DNA of 64,000 nt from an uncultured Corynebacterium sp. (GTDB lineage: Bacteria > Actinomycetota > Actinomycetes > Mycobacteriales > Mycobacteriaceae): positions 1-64,000 of the forward strand of contig NZ_CALUCS010000012.1 of NCBI RefSeq assembly GCF_943914615.1, in the 5' to 3' direction. The notes beneath the pieces were generated by a model that saw only the letters and a program-made list of their open reading frames with translations, did not search any database and had not been told where the DNA came from. The stretch's first letter is position 1. Each line of letters begins with the position of its first letter. The position numbers and the translations under genes were made by a program. Below, piece after piece: positions 14,094 through 24,283 of this stretch.

Positions 14094-16184
14094 TTAGGCA
14101 TAGTTACTGACGATCGCCAGCACGTCCTCACCGAACTCCTGAACCTTCACCGGGCCTATCCCCGGCACGGCCAACAACTGGTCAGACGTGGTGGGCAGCT
14201 TCTCGGCGATGGCGCGCAACGTGGCGTCAGTAAAAATTACATACGCCGGCACCGCCTTGTCCTTCGCCTGGGTGATGCGCCAATCACGCAGCTCAGTGAG
14301 CAGAAGGTGGTCGGTTTCGGGGGCGTGCTGGCCGCAACGGCCGAGGATCTTCAGCTCGGGGCTGCCCAGGCGAGCGCCGCAGACAACGCAGGCGTTCTTC
14401 GGCGCACCGAGCCTCTCGCGGGAGTTTCCACTGCCGGAGCGGCGCTGGGCGGCGGCTGCTTCCTCCTGCGGGACCAGCCCGTCGAGGAAACGGGTGCGGT
14501 GGCGGTTCGCCTTCGACCCCTCCTGGCGTGCGAGCGACCAGCTGAGGTGCAGATGCTCGCGGGCGCGGGTGATGCCTACGTAGAACAGGCGGCGCTCCTC
14601 CTCGATGGCTTCCTCCGAGCCCGCGCCCTTGAGCGCATGGCGGATCGGCAGGGTACCTTCGTTAAGCCCCACGAGGAAGACCGCATCCCACTCGAGTCCC
14701 TTGGCCGCGTGGATGCTGGCGAGGGTGACCCCCTGGAACTTCGGCGGGTTCTTCGCGCTCATACGCTCCTTCAGCAGCGCCACTACGCCCGGCATGCTTA
14801 AAGGCTCGGCAGCGCTGGAAGTGATCTCCTGAACCAGGTCGAACAGAGCCTGCAGGGACTGCCAGCGGGCGCGTTCCTGCGAGCCGGAGGGTTCGGTGGT
14901 GGTCAGGCCGACGGGGACGAGGGCGGCGCGGACGGCATCGGGTACATCTTCCGGAGCTGGGTCGTACTTCTTTGCCGCGGCGATGATGGCATTCATGCCC
15001 TCGCGGATTTCGGTGCGCTTGAAGAAACCCTCGCCGCCCTTGACCTGGTAGCCGATTCCGGCCTGCTCCAGTTCGTATTCGTAGTTCGCCGACTGTGAAT
15101 TGATGCGGTACAGGATCGCGATGTTCGCCGGCTCCACTCCCTTGCTGATGAGTGCCTGGATTTCCTTGACCACCGCTACGGCTTCGGCGGGTTCGTCCGG
15201 GTATTCGTGAAACTGCGGGAGGGGACCAGCTGGGCGCTGGCCCTCCAACTTCAGGCGAGTGCCCGCCACGCGCCCCTTCGCCTTGCCGATGACGTTGTTG
15301 GCCAGGTCCACGACCTGCGGGGTGGAGCGATAGTCGCGGTACAGGCGCACGGTGGTGGATTCCGGGTATTTGGTGGTGAAATCCAGCAGGTACTCCGGGG
15401 TGGCGCCGTTGAAGCTGTAGATCGTCTGGTTGGCGTCGCCCACCACGGTCAGGTCGTCCCGGTCACCCACCCAGGCGTCCAGCACGCGCTGCTGCAGGGG
15501 CGTGACGTCCTGGTATTCGTCGACGACGAAGGTGCGATAGCGGGAGCGGAACTCGTCGGCGATGCCCGTGTTGGATTCGATGGCCGCCGCCATGTGCAAC
15601 AGCAGGTCGTCGAAGTCCAGCAGCATGCCCTCGGGCGTGGTCTTCATGCTCTCGTAGCCTTGGAAGACCTTGACGAATGTCTTGGGGTCTACCGGGCAGT
15701 CGCGGCGCCGGGGCTCGACGTAATCCGGGTAGTCTTCCGCGCTGATCAGGGAGGATTTCGCCCATTCGATCTCCCCTATCAGGTCGGCGAGCATCGCCGT
15801 GCTGGTTTCCACTCCCACGGCCCGGGCGGCGCGGGAGACGATGCGGAACTTGTTGTCCAGCAACGTCCATGGCAGGTCGCCTGCGTAGGCGGGCCAGAAG
15901 TACTTCAGCTGCCGCATCGCCGCGGCGTGGAAGGTCTTGGCCTGCACCTTGGGGATGTTCATGAGCGCCAGGCGCTCGCGCAGTTCCGCGGCGGCGCGGG
16001 CGGTGAAGGTGACGGCCAGAACGTGGTCGGGGTTTACGAACCCGCCGTCCACTAGGTGGGCAATGCGGTGGGTAATGGTGCGGGTCTTACCGGTGCCGGC
16101 GCCGGCGATGATGCTGACAGGTCCGCGCGGGGCCGAGGCAGCTTTTGCCTGTTCCGGGTCCAGTCCGTCCAGCAGGGAGCTCAC
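14094..16184 (-). CDS. uvrD2: ATP-dependent DNA helicase UvrD2
   Basis: This superfamily 1A helicase has 696 residues. Motif I is SIIAGAGTGKTRTITHRIAH, motif Ia LAVTFTARAAAELRERL, motif II VVDEYQDVTPLQQRVLD and motif V ASIHAAKGLEWDAVFLVGL. After the motor come the tetracysteine element (ACVVCGARL...GRCGQH, about 603-625) and an HRDC domain (about 630-696, LLLTELRDWRITQAKDKAVP) that distinguish UvrD2 from UvrD1. In mycobacteria UvrD2 is essential, and the tetracysteine module is needed for unwinding. It is encoded with the channel and adnBA genes on the same strand. Confidence 0.95.
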   Translation of the reverse strand: MSSLLDGLDPEQAKAASAPRGPVSIIAGAGTGKTRTITHRIAHLVDGGFVNPDHVLAVTFTARAAAELRERLALMNIPKVQAKTFHAAAMRQLKYFWPAYAGDLPWTLLDNKFRIVSRAARAVGVETSTAMLADLIGEIEWAKSSLISAEDYPDYVEPRRRDCPVDPKTFVKVFQGYESMKTTPEGMLLDFDDLLLHMAAAIESNTGIADEFRSRYRTFVVDEYQDVTPLQQRVLDAWVGDRDDLTVVGDANQTIYSFNGATPEYLLDFTTKYPESTTVRLYRDYRSTPQVVDLANNVIGKAKGRVAGTRLKLEGQRPAGPLPQFHEYPDEPAEAVAVVKEIQALISKGVEPANIAILYRINSQSANYEYELEQAGIGYQVKGGEGFFKRTEIREGMNAIIAAAKKYDPAPEDVPDAVRAALVPVGLTTTEPSGSQERARWQSLQALFDLVQEITSSAAEPLSMPGVVALLKERMSAKNPPKFQGVTLASIHAAKGLEWDAVFLVGLNEGTLPIRHALKGAGSEEAIEEERRLFYVGITRAREHLHLSWSLARQEGSKANRHRTRFLDGLVPQEEAAAAQRRSGSGNSRERLGAPKNACVVCGARLGSPELKILGRCGQHAPETDHLLLTELRDWRITQAKDKAVPAYVIFTDATLRAIAEKLPTTSDQLLAVPGIGPVKVQEFGEDVLAIVSNYA

Positions 16185-16195
16185 TTAAAGCACCC

Positions 16196-17278
16196 CTACT
16201 TCGTGCCGAGGGTGTCGTCGGCTCCCGGGTTGGAACGCACGTACAGCACGCGGTCGCCTGGCTCGATCGTTTCCGCCTCGGCGGAGTCGATGCGGTACAG
16301 CTCGCCGGAGCGCACCACTCCCAGCACCACGTCTTCCAGCACGCGCGGGTTGCCGCCAACTTCTTCCTCGCTGACCAGCCGCTCGGCGATGGAGAAGCCT
16401 TCGTCTGGGGACAGCAGATCCTCCATCATTTCCGTCACCGATGGGGTGACGGTAGCCAGTCCCATCAGACGGCCAGCAGTTTCGGAGGAAATCACCACGG
16501 AGTCCGCACCGGACTGGCGGAGAAGGTGCGAGTTATCGGATTCTCGCACGCTGGCGACAATGGTTGCCGCCGGGGCGATCTCGCGTACCGACAGGGTGAT
16601 CAGCACGGCGGTATCGTCCTGGTTCGGGGCTACGACGACGGCGCGGGCACGGTTAACACCGGCGAGTTTTAGCACGTCGGACCGGGTGGCAGAGCCCTGC
16701 ACGGTCACCAGTCCCTGTGTGGAGGCCTGATCCAGCACCTCGCGGTCCGTATCCACCACCACGATCTGCGAGGGAGACACACCGTCGGCCAAGAGTGCGG
16801 CGATGGCGGAACGCCCCTTGGTGCCATAGCCGATAACGATGGTGTGGTTGCGCATTTTCTTCCTCCAGCGGCGAATGTTGAAAGTCTTGCGGGACTCTTC
16901 AGTAAGGACGGACAGCGTAGTACCGACCAACAGGATCAGGAAGACCAGGCGGGCCGGAGTAATGATGAGGATGTTGACGAGCCGCGCGTTTTGCGTCTGC
17001 GGCGAAACGTCGCCGTAGCCCGTGGTCGACAGGGATACCGACGAGTAGTACAGAGCGTCTACAAACGTATCCATGCCCTCGTACGCGCCCCGGTCGATGT
17101 AGGCCAACACGGCGACAAGCATTATCAGCAGGAAAGCGTAGAACATTCGCCGGACAATGAGCCACCAGGGGCTTTGGACCACTGAGGTCGGGATACGGAC
17201 GATGTTAAGCAGCGCGTGCGGCGGTAGCTCATCGACTTCATCGTCGGCGCGGAAGCGTTCGCGCAGCCGGTTCTTCAT
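16196..17278 (-). CDS. Potassium channel with RCK/TrkA-N domain
   Basis: This 360-residue membrane protein starts with a cytosolic head. Transmembrane helix 1 is MFYAFLLIMLVAVLAYI, the pore loop contains the selectivity filter TTGYGDVSPQT, and helix 2 is LVFLILLVGTTLSVL. An RCK N-terminal Rossmann domain follows, with a nucleotide-binding IGYGTKGRSAIAALL and acidic strand end VVVDTDRE, then a TrkA-C domain (GVVRSGELYRIDSAEAETIEPGDRVLYV). It should form a ligand-gated K+ channel. It starts 14 bases after the adnB stop. In mycobacteria nudC lies between this gene and uvrD2, but only 11 bases separate them here. Confidence 0.92.
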   Translation of the reverse strand: MKNRLRERFRADDEVDELPPHALLNIVRIPTSVVQSPWWLIVRRMFYAFLLIMLVAVLAYIDRGAYEGMDTFVDALYYSSVSLSTTGYGDVSPQTQNARLVNILIITPARLVFLILLVGTTLSVLTEESRKTFNIRRWRKKMRNHTIVIGYGTKGRSAIAALLADGVSPSQIVVVDTDREVLDQASTQGLVTVQGSATRSDVLKLAGVNRARAVVVAPNQDDTAVLITLSVREIAPAATIVASVRESDNSHLLRQSGADSVVISSETAGRLMGLATVTPSVTEMMEDLLSPDEGFSIAERLVSEEEVGGNPRVLEDVVLGVVRSGELYRIDSAEAETIEPGDRVLYVRSNPGADDTLGTK

Positions 17279-17291
17279 CTACGTCCTCTCG

Positions 17292-20200
17292 TCACTGCTC
17301 GTCGTTGTCTTGGTTGGTCTTTGTGGTGACGCCTCCAAGCATCCCTTCGAGCTCGTCTGCAGACAGTAGTGTACGCGGTTCATAGGTTTCATTTGCCGCG
17401 ACATAGTGGAACGCAGCCCGGACGTTCTCGGCCGGCACTTCCACCCCCAGTTTCGCACTGAGCAGTTTCGCCCAGGCGAGCCTGTAGACGGCCAGCTGCA
17501 TGGCGGCTGCGTCCATATCCGCGCCGGTGGGTTTGCGTCCGGTCTTCCAGTCCACGACGATCCAGCCGTCGGTGGGGTCGGTTCCGTCGTGGAAGACCGC
17601 GTCGATTCGGCCTTCGAACACGTGGCCGCCGATGGTGACGGAGTACGCCCCCTCCACGCTTTCGGGTTGGCGGTCGGCCCACTCGGAGCGCAGGAAGGCA
17701 TCCTTGAGCGTTTCGAGATACGGGTCTTCCAGGGTTGCGTCGGACGCACCGGGGAGCTGATCTTCGTCCAGCAGGCTGACCTGCTTGTAGCGTTCCTCCA
17801 CCCAGTTGTGGAAGGCGGTACCGCGTTTGGCATAGGGCTTCGGTTCCAGCGGAATGGGCCGGCGGGCACGCAGGGCGAACTCCTGGTCGTCCTTGCGTAG
17901 GCTCACGGCTTCGGTGGCGGTCATACGGACGTTCAGCGGAACCACCAGCTCGGCATTGTCCATCGCCGAGAACTCTTCGAGCAGCAGGTTCGTCTCGAGG
18001 TCCCAGGCCTCGGCCAGTGTGGTCGGCGCTTCACCCGCAAAGGCGCTTGGCTCGGGCTGGTGCTGTGCGTGTTCTGCGTGTTCTGCGTGTACAGCCGCGA
18101 TTTCCTTGCGCACCTGCTCGGCGGCTTCGGCCACACCAGGGCTTGCAATTGCGGGCGCGGGGTTGGGCCAGCTAGCACCGGTGGATACGACGGCATCTCG
18201 TTCTTTGCGCGCCTCTTCAAAGTCCAAGCGCTTGCCGTTGGTCTCTGGGTCGGGCAGCATCTCTTTGTCTTCAATGGGCAGGCCGTCCGGATCGTCCAGC
18301 ATCTTATCCAGGTCCTTGTAATACTTGCCCATGTCGGACCAGTACCCCACGCTGTCCGTTGCGCCATTCTGCTGGAGGTGCTCATGCAGCAGCGTAAGAC
18401 AAATTGATGGGTCGTTGCCTCGATTCGCAGACGCTTTAAAGGCCGATCCGCTGACATACAACACCCGTTCGGAGCGGGTGATGGCCACATAGAACAGTCG
18501 ATCGTTCTCCTTGGCGCGGAAGCGGCTGACCTGCTTGTTGAACTCTTTGTACGCCTTGGTATGACCGGCCCGGTCTTCCGCCTCGTCGGTCAATAGTGTC
18601 GGGTATGCCCCCGGGCCGTCACCGGCATCACCGCGCAGGCTGCTCGGCAGCACTTGCGCCTTGGTGGTCCATGCATCCTCGGATCGTGGCTGGGAATAAT
18701 CCCCGTAGCGTTCACGCGAGGCATGCGGCACGGCGACGATGTCCCACTCCAGCCCTTTTGCCTTGTGAACGGTGAGAATCTGGACGGTGTTGTCTTTGCG
18801 TTGCACCTCGCCCGGGTCCAGCCCGTCTTCTTCCGATTGAGCTGCTAGCAGGTACTCCACCAATGCCTTCGGGGTGGCGGTTCCGGTGCGGGACACGTCC
18901 CGCACAATCTGCGCGAATTTATCCAGGTGGCTGGTGCCGATCGCCTGTTCGGGGCGGCGGTGCCAACGGGTGAGGACTTCCGTGCGGACTCCCAGCATCT
19001 TTTCGATGTCCGCCACCAGGTCCGGCAGGTTCTTACCCAAGCTGTGGCGGCGCAGGTATCCAAGCTCTCGGCCGAGCTGTGCTAGCCGCTGGGCTCCCTC
19101 GGCCGACATGCCCATCTCCTCGGCGTCGGTCAAGTCGGCGAGCGCATCGATCAGTCCCACGGAGAACTCCGTGGCGTTCGGGATGGCCTCAAGCACTGCC
19201 TCTATCAGCTCGTCGCGCACTCCAGGGGTGCGGAGTAGTTCGATGCTTTCCTGACGCTGCCGTTCCATTGCAGCGTCGTCGATGGCGCCCGTTTCCCCGG
19301 CTCCACGCTGGGCGATCTGCTCTGCCCGGCGCGTAAGAACTGCAAGGTCGGCAGCTCCGATGTTCCAACGCGGGCCTGTCAAAAGGCGCAGCAGTGCCAC
19401 GTCATCTGTCGGATCCACCAGCACTCGCAGTGTTGCGAACACGTCCGCGACCTCGGGAATGTTCAGTAGTCCCGGCCCTGCTGTCATATCCGCGGGTACC
19501 CCGCGCTCCACTAGTTTTTCGTAAATCGGCACTGCGTCGGCGTTTACGGTCACTAGCACCGCTGCGGAGAATGGCTTGACCTTCGCCGGGTCGTCCGCCG
19601 TCTCCAGTTTCCGTTGGTACGCCTGCCATTGGGCCTGCAGCTTGTCGGCTAGCCATTCGAGTTCCTGTTCCCGTTCGTCGAAGAAGGCAACCTCTGACTC
19701 ACCTTTCGCGGCACCGGGGCGCGGACGTAGTTCGGAGACCAGGCGCCCGGTGCTTTCGGTGCTGCGTTCCATGGACCACGTTGAGACTTTGTTGGCCATG
19801 TCCAACACCATGGTGGGATTGCGCCAGGAGGTCAGCAGCTGCAGCTTTCCGGCCGGCTTCCCGGCCGCGTCGGGAAAGTCGGTGCGGAATTTCTCCAGGT
19901 TGGAGGCCGTGGCTCCACGGAATTGGTAGATCGACTGCATGGGGTCGCCCACCGCCATCGCGGAGAAGTTACCTTCGCCCGCGCGCCCGCCGCCAAATAG
20001 CGAACGCAGCATGACCCGTTGGGCATGGCCGGTGTCCTGGTACTCGTCCAGCATCACCACGCGGAAGCGGCGCCGCTGGTCCTGCCCCACTATCTCGTGA
20101 TCGCGCACGAGCTCCGCTGCCTTGCTCATCTGCTGCCCGAAGGTCAGCAGATCGCGCTCCTGCAGGGTCTCGCGAAACTTCCGCACCAGCTTCAGCAGCT

Positions 20201-20912
20201 CGGTGCGGTACTGTTGGGCTTCCAGGAATTTGGTGTTGTCGTCGGTGAATTCCTTCCTGCTTCGCGCTCCCTTGGGCAGCTCCTCCAGCAGCTTCATCGC
20301 TGCCATGTTTTCCTGCTCGACCTCCTCGATGCCGACCAGGTGGTTATCCATTTCGTCCGATAGAGCGCACACGTCCGCAATAACGTTGGGGACGGTCCGT
20401 TGCGCGCTTAAAGAGCTGTCAGAGTTGTACACCACGTCGCGGGCGACCATCCACCGTTCGGCAGCGGTTATGAGCCGGGCGGCTGGCTCCGAGGGGATCA
20501 GCAGACCGTATTCACGGACAATATCCCCTGCGTAGGAGTCGTAGGTCGCCACCGCCGGCGCAATGTTCTTTAGCACCTCGCGCCGCGGATCGTCTGCTGG
20601 CAGTTGGTCCATGAAGGCGCTTCCCGCCAGTGTCTGCAGGCGTTGGCGGATGCGCTCTCCCAGCTCGGCCGCGGCCTTACGGGTAAAGGTCAGGCCCAGG
20701 ATCTGCTCGGGCCGAGCGTAGCCGTTGGCCACCATCCACACAGCACGGGCCGCCATGGTTTCGGTCTTGCCTGCACCCGCGCCGGCGACGACCAGAAAGT
20801 TGCCGAACGGGCCGGCCTGGATAACGTCCGCTTGTTCGTCGGTCGGGGCAAACTTCTGCCCCATCAGTTGGGATAGCTGCTGGGGACTGAAGATGTGTCG
20901 GTTGCTATCCAT
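17292..20912 (-). CDS. adnB: AdnB subunit of the AdnAB helicase-nuclease
   Basis: This 1206-residue protein has an N-terminal UvrD-type motor and a C-terminal RecB-family nuclease. Motif I is FLVVAGAGAGKTETMAARAV, motif II VMLDEYQDTGHAQRVML and motif V TVHKAKGLEWDIVAVPH. The nuclease motif is GWIVVDWKTGRKPTGADMD near residue 1110, with catalytic Asp and Lys. AdnAB is the double-strand-break end-resection motor of mycolic-acid bacteria, working in place of RecBCD, and AdnB supplies the lead motor there. Its start lies directly next to the adnA stop (20913), so the two are probably translated together. Confidence 0.93.
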   Translation of the reverse strand: MDSNRHIFSPQQLSQLMGQKFAPTDEQADVIQAGPFGNFLVVAGAGAGKTETMAARAVWMVANGYARPEQILGLTFTRKAAAELGERIRQRLQTLAGSAFMDQLPADDPRREVLKNIAPAVATYDSYAGDIVREYGLLIPSEPAARLITAAERWMVARDVVYNSDSSLSAQRTVPNVIADVCALSDEMDNHLVGIEEVEQENMAAMKLLEELPKGARSRKEFTDDNTKFLEAQQYRTELLKLVRKFRETLQERDLLTFGQQMSKAAELVRDHEIVGQDQRRRFRVVMLDEYQDTGHAQRVMLRSLFGGGRAGEGNFSAMAVGDPMQSIYQFRGATASNLEKFRTDFPDAAGKPAGKLQLLTSWRNPTMVLDMANKVSTWSMERSTESTGRLVSELRPRPGAAKGESEVAFFDEREQELEWLADKLQAQWQAYQRKLETADDPAKVKPFSAAVLVTVNADAVPIYEKLVERGVPADMTAGPGLLNIPEVADVFATLRVLVDPTDDVALLRLLTGPRWNIGAADLAVLTRRAEQIAQRGAGETGAIDDAAMERQRQESIELLRTPGVRDELIEAVLEAIPNATEFSVGLIDALADLTDAEEMGMSAEGAQRLAQLGRELGYLRRHSLGKNLPDLVADIEKMLGVRTEVLTRWHRRPEQAIGTSHLDKFAQIVRDVSRTGTATPKALVEYLLAAQSEEDGLDPGEVQRKDNTVQILTVHKAKGLEWDIVAVPHASRERYGDYSQPRSEDAWTTKAQVLPSSLRGDAGDGPGAYPTLLTDEAEDRAGHTKAYKEFNKQVSRFRAKENDRLFYVAITRSERVLYVSGSAFKASANRGNDPSICLTLLHEHLQQNGATDSVGYWSDMGKYYKDLDKMLDDPDGLPIEDKEMLPDPETNGKRLDFEEARKERDAVVSTGASWPNPAPAIASPGVAEAAEQVRKEIAAVHAEHAEHAQHQPEPSAFAGEAPTTLAEAWDLETNLLLEEFSAMDNAELVVPLNVRMTATEAVSLRKDDQEFALRARRPIPLEPKPYAKRGTAFHNWVEERYKQVSLLDEDQLPGASDATLEDPYLETLKDAFLRSEWADRQPESVEGAYSVTIGGHVFEGRIDAVFHDGTDPTDGWIVVDWKTGRKPTGADMDAAAMQLAVYRLAWAKLLSAKLGVEVPAENVRAAFHYVAANETYEPRTLLSADELEGMLGGVTTKTNQDNDEQ

Positions 20913-23900
20913 TTAAACCACCTGGTTTCCTTCGTCTTGTGCGGGGCAGATCGCCTTGAAGTCGCAATGCCTACAGCCGTCGTTCGGCGTGGCCAGGTAT
21001 GTCGGCCCTGCTGTCACCGGCGCAATCTCCATAAGTTGGTCGTGTACTCCGCTCAGTTGTTCTTCCGTCAGCTCCGCCTGGTTTCTTTCAGTAATCGTCT
21101 TGGCCGAAGTCCCCGGGTACACCAACTCTGCGCCCCCGGGGCGGTACTTTTGCCCATTACCACCTGGGCGCTCGGTGAGCGTGAGTAGGAACTGGTACGC
21201 GCTCAGCTGCGGACTTTCCGCTGCAGTATTCTTCGTGACTGCGGTCTTGCCGGTCTTGAAGTCGATCACCTGCGTCAGTCCATCTTCCGGGTTTGTGGCC
21301 AGCAGGTCCGCGCGCCCGCTCAGCGTCACCTCGACACCATCGGGTGTCTGCCCGACCCGCGCCCGTAGTGTTCGCTCGGTCTCAAGCTCGAACTCTTTGT
21401 CCCTGTAGCTGTTAATGAAGCCGTGTAGTTTTTTGACGCCTACTTCCCAGCGTTCTACCGTTTGCGTGCCCTGCCACGTTGGTCCGTCGAGCACGTAAGG
21501 GAGGATTTCGCGGACGGCTAGCTGCGCCTCATCAAGTTCCATGCCCTGCACTATCTGCTCGGCGATGGCGTGAATGAATATGCCCACGCGCATCGCCTCG
21601 GTGGATTCGCTCACCCCGCCGTTGCTGTCCAAGAAGGTGCGCAGCGCGCAGGTGTTCCAGCTTTCCAGCTTGGAGGGGCTCAACCGGATTTTGTCGCCGG
21701 CCAGCACGCGTGCGTCCGTGGAGGGCTGAGCCATGCCCCACCAGTCTTCGGGAGCCGCACCATGCACTCCGGCCTGCGCCATCTTGGCCAGGTTCCGTGC
21801 TGCCGCACGCCTCTCGTGACCGGGGCGGTTGGGGTCAGTGACGGCATCGCGCAGCTCCGCCAACAGAGATTCGATGGCCAGTACGCGGGGCAGCGCACCC
21901 GCCCCGGAGCCGGAAACCTTGCGGCCCACTGCCTCCTCTGCCTCGTCGGTTGTAGCCAATTCCGTAGGTTCCACGTCCATCTCGGCAATGAATCGGGAGG
22001 GCACCAACGCCTCATCGCCCGAGTTCTGCACGCAGGTCACGTGGACGCTGTCGGTCGCGCGGCTGAGTGCCAGCAGGAAGAGCCGGCGCTCCTCCTCAAT
22101 GGCATCGTTGATACGCGCCACCGGCACGCTCGGGTCGATCCCCCGGTCCAGCAGGTCCACAAGCTCCAGCTGACCGAAAAGTCCGCCGACGGTCGGCCCA
22201 GTCGGCCACTCGCCTTCCTGAACTCCGGCGATAGCCACCACCTTCCACTGGCGCCCCGCCGCCGCGTGGGCGGGCAGAATTTCCACTGCCCCGGCGCGCA
22301 CTCCGCGCTGGTCACGCCCGCCGGTGGGCACCTTCTGGGCACGGAGGTTCGCCACGAAGCTCTCCATCTGTGCGTGCGGGTTGCGCTCCGCGAAGTCGCC
22401 CAGAATATCGAACAGGCTCATCACCGCATCTAGGTCCGCGTCGGCCTGCGCGCCGAGCGATCCGCCCTTCAGCGCCTGCGCGCGCAGGTGCATGTCCAGC
22501 TTGGTGGCCTGCCAGATCTTCCACAGCACCATCTCCGTCCCCTGGTGGTTCTTCCACGCCTGCCGCCCGGCCTCCAAGACGGTGGACACGCGCTGAATGA
22601 CCTCCTGCTCGCGGGGTCCGCAGTGGCTGGTGATCCACTGGTTCGCCGGGTCTTCGGGGTGATTCAACAGCTCCGTGACGTAGTCCGCGGCCTGGAAAGG
22701 CCTGCCGTCCTCGTGGGCCCGCAACGTCTGCCCGGCCACCTGCGCGGAGCGAATGGCCAGCGCCACCGCACGGTGCACGCGGCGCACCATCACCGGGTCC
22801 GCGCCACCCACGCTGCCTTCCAGCACACTGTGCACCTCCGCCACCGTGAGGTTCCGGTAGCTCGCCTCCGCGGCCAGCAGCAGCATCCGCACCAGGGGCT
22901 GCTCGGCCAGCACCACGGAGGTTGGGTCCACTTTCACCGGCACGCCGTAGGCCATCAACGTCCTGCGCACCCGCGCGATGCTGCCGGTGCCGCGCACGAT
23001 CACCGCGATGTCGTCCCACGCGACCTGTTGTTCGATGTGCGCGCGCCGCACCACATCCACAATCTTCAGCCGCTCCGCAGTCTCCGTCGGTGTGATCGTC
23101 ACCTGCACAGAATCGGCACCTGCGGAGCTGCCATCTGCCCGCGCGCTCGAAATGGCACTGTCACTAGTCCCCGCAGAGCGTAGCTCCACGCGGCTCGGCT
23201 GAGCTCCCAAGTGCCTACGGAGGGCATTCACGGACTGGGCCGCAGGTGGCGTCAAACGATAAGAAGCGCTCAAAACCACCCGGTGATCCGGGTCCTGCGA
23301 GTAGGAGTCCAGGAAGGCCTCGTCTGCGCCTCGGAAGTGGAACACACACTGGTCCGGATCGCCTGCGATGAGGGTGCGGGTCCCCGGCACCAAGAAGCTC
23401 TCGATCAGCCGAGCGGAAGCTGGGTCTAGGTTGTGTGCATCGTCGACCAGCAGCAGCTTCACTTTCTCCCGCTGCCGTTCGACCAACTTCTCGCCTTCCG
23501 GCTTCTCAAAGGCGGCCAAAGTCGCGTGCAGCAACTCGGAGGCATTCAGACTCTCCGAACGGCTCAGGCGCTGGACCTGCTGATATTCCTCCTGGAAGCG
23601 CCCCGCGGCCTCCCACATCGGGCGGTCGTGTTCGAGCCCTAGCTGCTGCAACTGCTGTGCTGATAGACCACGCTCGGTGGCTCGCAGCAACAGGTCACGC
23701 AACTGCTGGGCAAAACCCGCGTAGCTCAGCGCAGGTACGACGTTGGCGGGCCAGTACCGATTTCCGTCCTCCTCGGTGCCCCGCAGGATCTCGCGGATCT
23801 GCATGTCGTGTTCCGCACCCGTGATAAGCCGCGGCTGCTTCTGCCCGCGCAGAGTCTGCACGCTGCGTAAGAACGCGAAGGCCCACGAGTGCACCGAACG

Positions 23901-24278
23901 CACAAACGTGCCGGACGCAGCGTAGTCGCCCTCCCCCGCCATGCGCCGGTACAGCGCCGCACGCACGGCCGTCGCCGCCTCCTTCGACGGGGCGAAGAAC
24001 ATAATTTCGGACGCCGATCCCCCCTGCAGCAAAAATTCCCGCGCCGCAGAGATCAACAGGGACGTTTTACCCGTGCCCGGCCCACCGAGGATCGCGTAGG
24101 GCTGCGAATAATCTACCTGCGCCGAGCCCTCGACCAGGGCTCCGGCGAGCCCTTCGAAAACCTCCGGCGGCTGTATCCCATCCGTGGGCTGCCCCAGCCG
24201 TACCTTCGGTTTCCCGCTGGCGCCGAGGCGCTTCTCGAGATCGTGGTTGGTGTCCCTGTGAGCGCTGTCCCTTTCCAT
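20913..24278 (-). CDS. adnA: AdnA subunit of the AdnAB helicase-nuclease
   Basis: This encodes 1121 residues from the ATG at 24278. A TTG at 24308 would overlap the preceding gene. Motif I is YAILGGPGTGKTSLLISAAR. Motif II reads LLLVDDAHNLDPASARLIESF, with Asp-Asp-Ala-His where UvrD enzymes have Asp-Glu-x-Gln. The C-terminal RecB-like nuclease has TQVIDFKTGKTAV. Four cysteines (WNTCALRTFL and the terminal GCRHCDFKAICPA) match the 4Fe-4S cluster known in AdnA. In studied mycobacterial enzymes the AdnA motor is secondary to AdnB, and the altered motif II fits that. It forms an operon with adnB and probably with the kinase-like gene upstream. Confidence 0.92.
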   Translation of the reverse strand: MERDSAHRDTNHDLEKRLGASGKPKVRLGQPTDGIQPPEVFEGLAGALVEGSAQVDYSQPYAILGGPGTGKTSLLISAAREFLLQGGSASEIMFFAPSKEAATAVRAALYRRMAGEGDYAASGTFVRSVHSWAFAFLRSVQTLRGQKQPRLITGAEHDMQIREILRGTEEDGNRYWPANVVPALSYAGFAQQLRDLLLRATERGLSAQQLQQLGLEHDRPMWEAAGRFQEEYQQVQRLSRSESLNASELLHATLAAFEKPEGEKLVERQREKVKLLLVDDAHNLDPASARLIESFLVPGTRTLIAGDPDQCVFHFRGADEAFLDSYSQDPDHRVVLSASYRLTPPAAQSVNALRRHLGAQPSRVELRSAGTSDSAISSARADGSSAGADSVQVTITPTETAERLKIVDVVRRAHIEQQVAWDDIAVIVRGTGSIARVRRTLMAYGVPVKVDPTSVVLAEQPLVRMLLLAAEASYRNLTVAEVHSVLEGSVGGADPVMVRRVHRAVALAIRSAQVAGQTLRAHEDGRPFQAADYVTELLNHPEDPANQWITSHCGPREQEVIQRVSTVLEAGRQAWKNHQGTEMVLWKIWQATKLDMHLRAQALKGGSLGAQADADLDAVMSLFDILGDFAERNPHAQMESFVANLRAQKVPTGGRDQRGVRAGAVEILPAHAAAGRQWKVVAIAGVQEGEWPTGPTVGGLFGQLELVDLLDRGIDPSVPVARINDAIEEERRLFLLALSRATDSVHVTCVQNSGDEALVPSRFIAEMDVEPTELATTDEAEEAVGRKVSGSGAGALPRVLAIESLLAELRDAVTDPNRPGHERRAAARNLAKMAQAGVHGAAPEDWWGMAQPSTDARVLAGDKIRLSPSKLESWNTCALRTFLDSNGGVSESTEAMRVGIFIHAIAEQIVQGMELDEAQLAVREILPYVLDGPTWQGTQTVERWEVGVKKLHGFINSYRDKEFELETERTLRARVGQTPDGVEVTLSGRADLLATNPEDGLTQVIDFKTGKTAVTKNTAAESPQLSAYQFLLTLTERPGGNGQKYRPGGAELVYPGTSAKTITERNQAELTEEQLSGVHDQLMEIAPVTAGPTYLATPNDGCRHCDFKAICPAQDEGNQVV

Positions 24279-24283
24279 GACTC

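Noticed and set aside
22312..23019. A 235-residue minus-strand frame within adnA
   Set aside because: Its Gly/Arg/Ala-rich composition and complete overlap with adnA mark it as a shadow.
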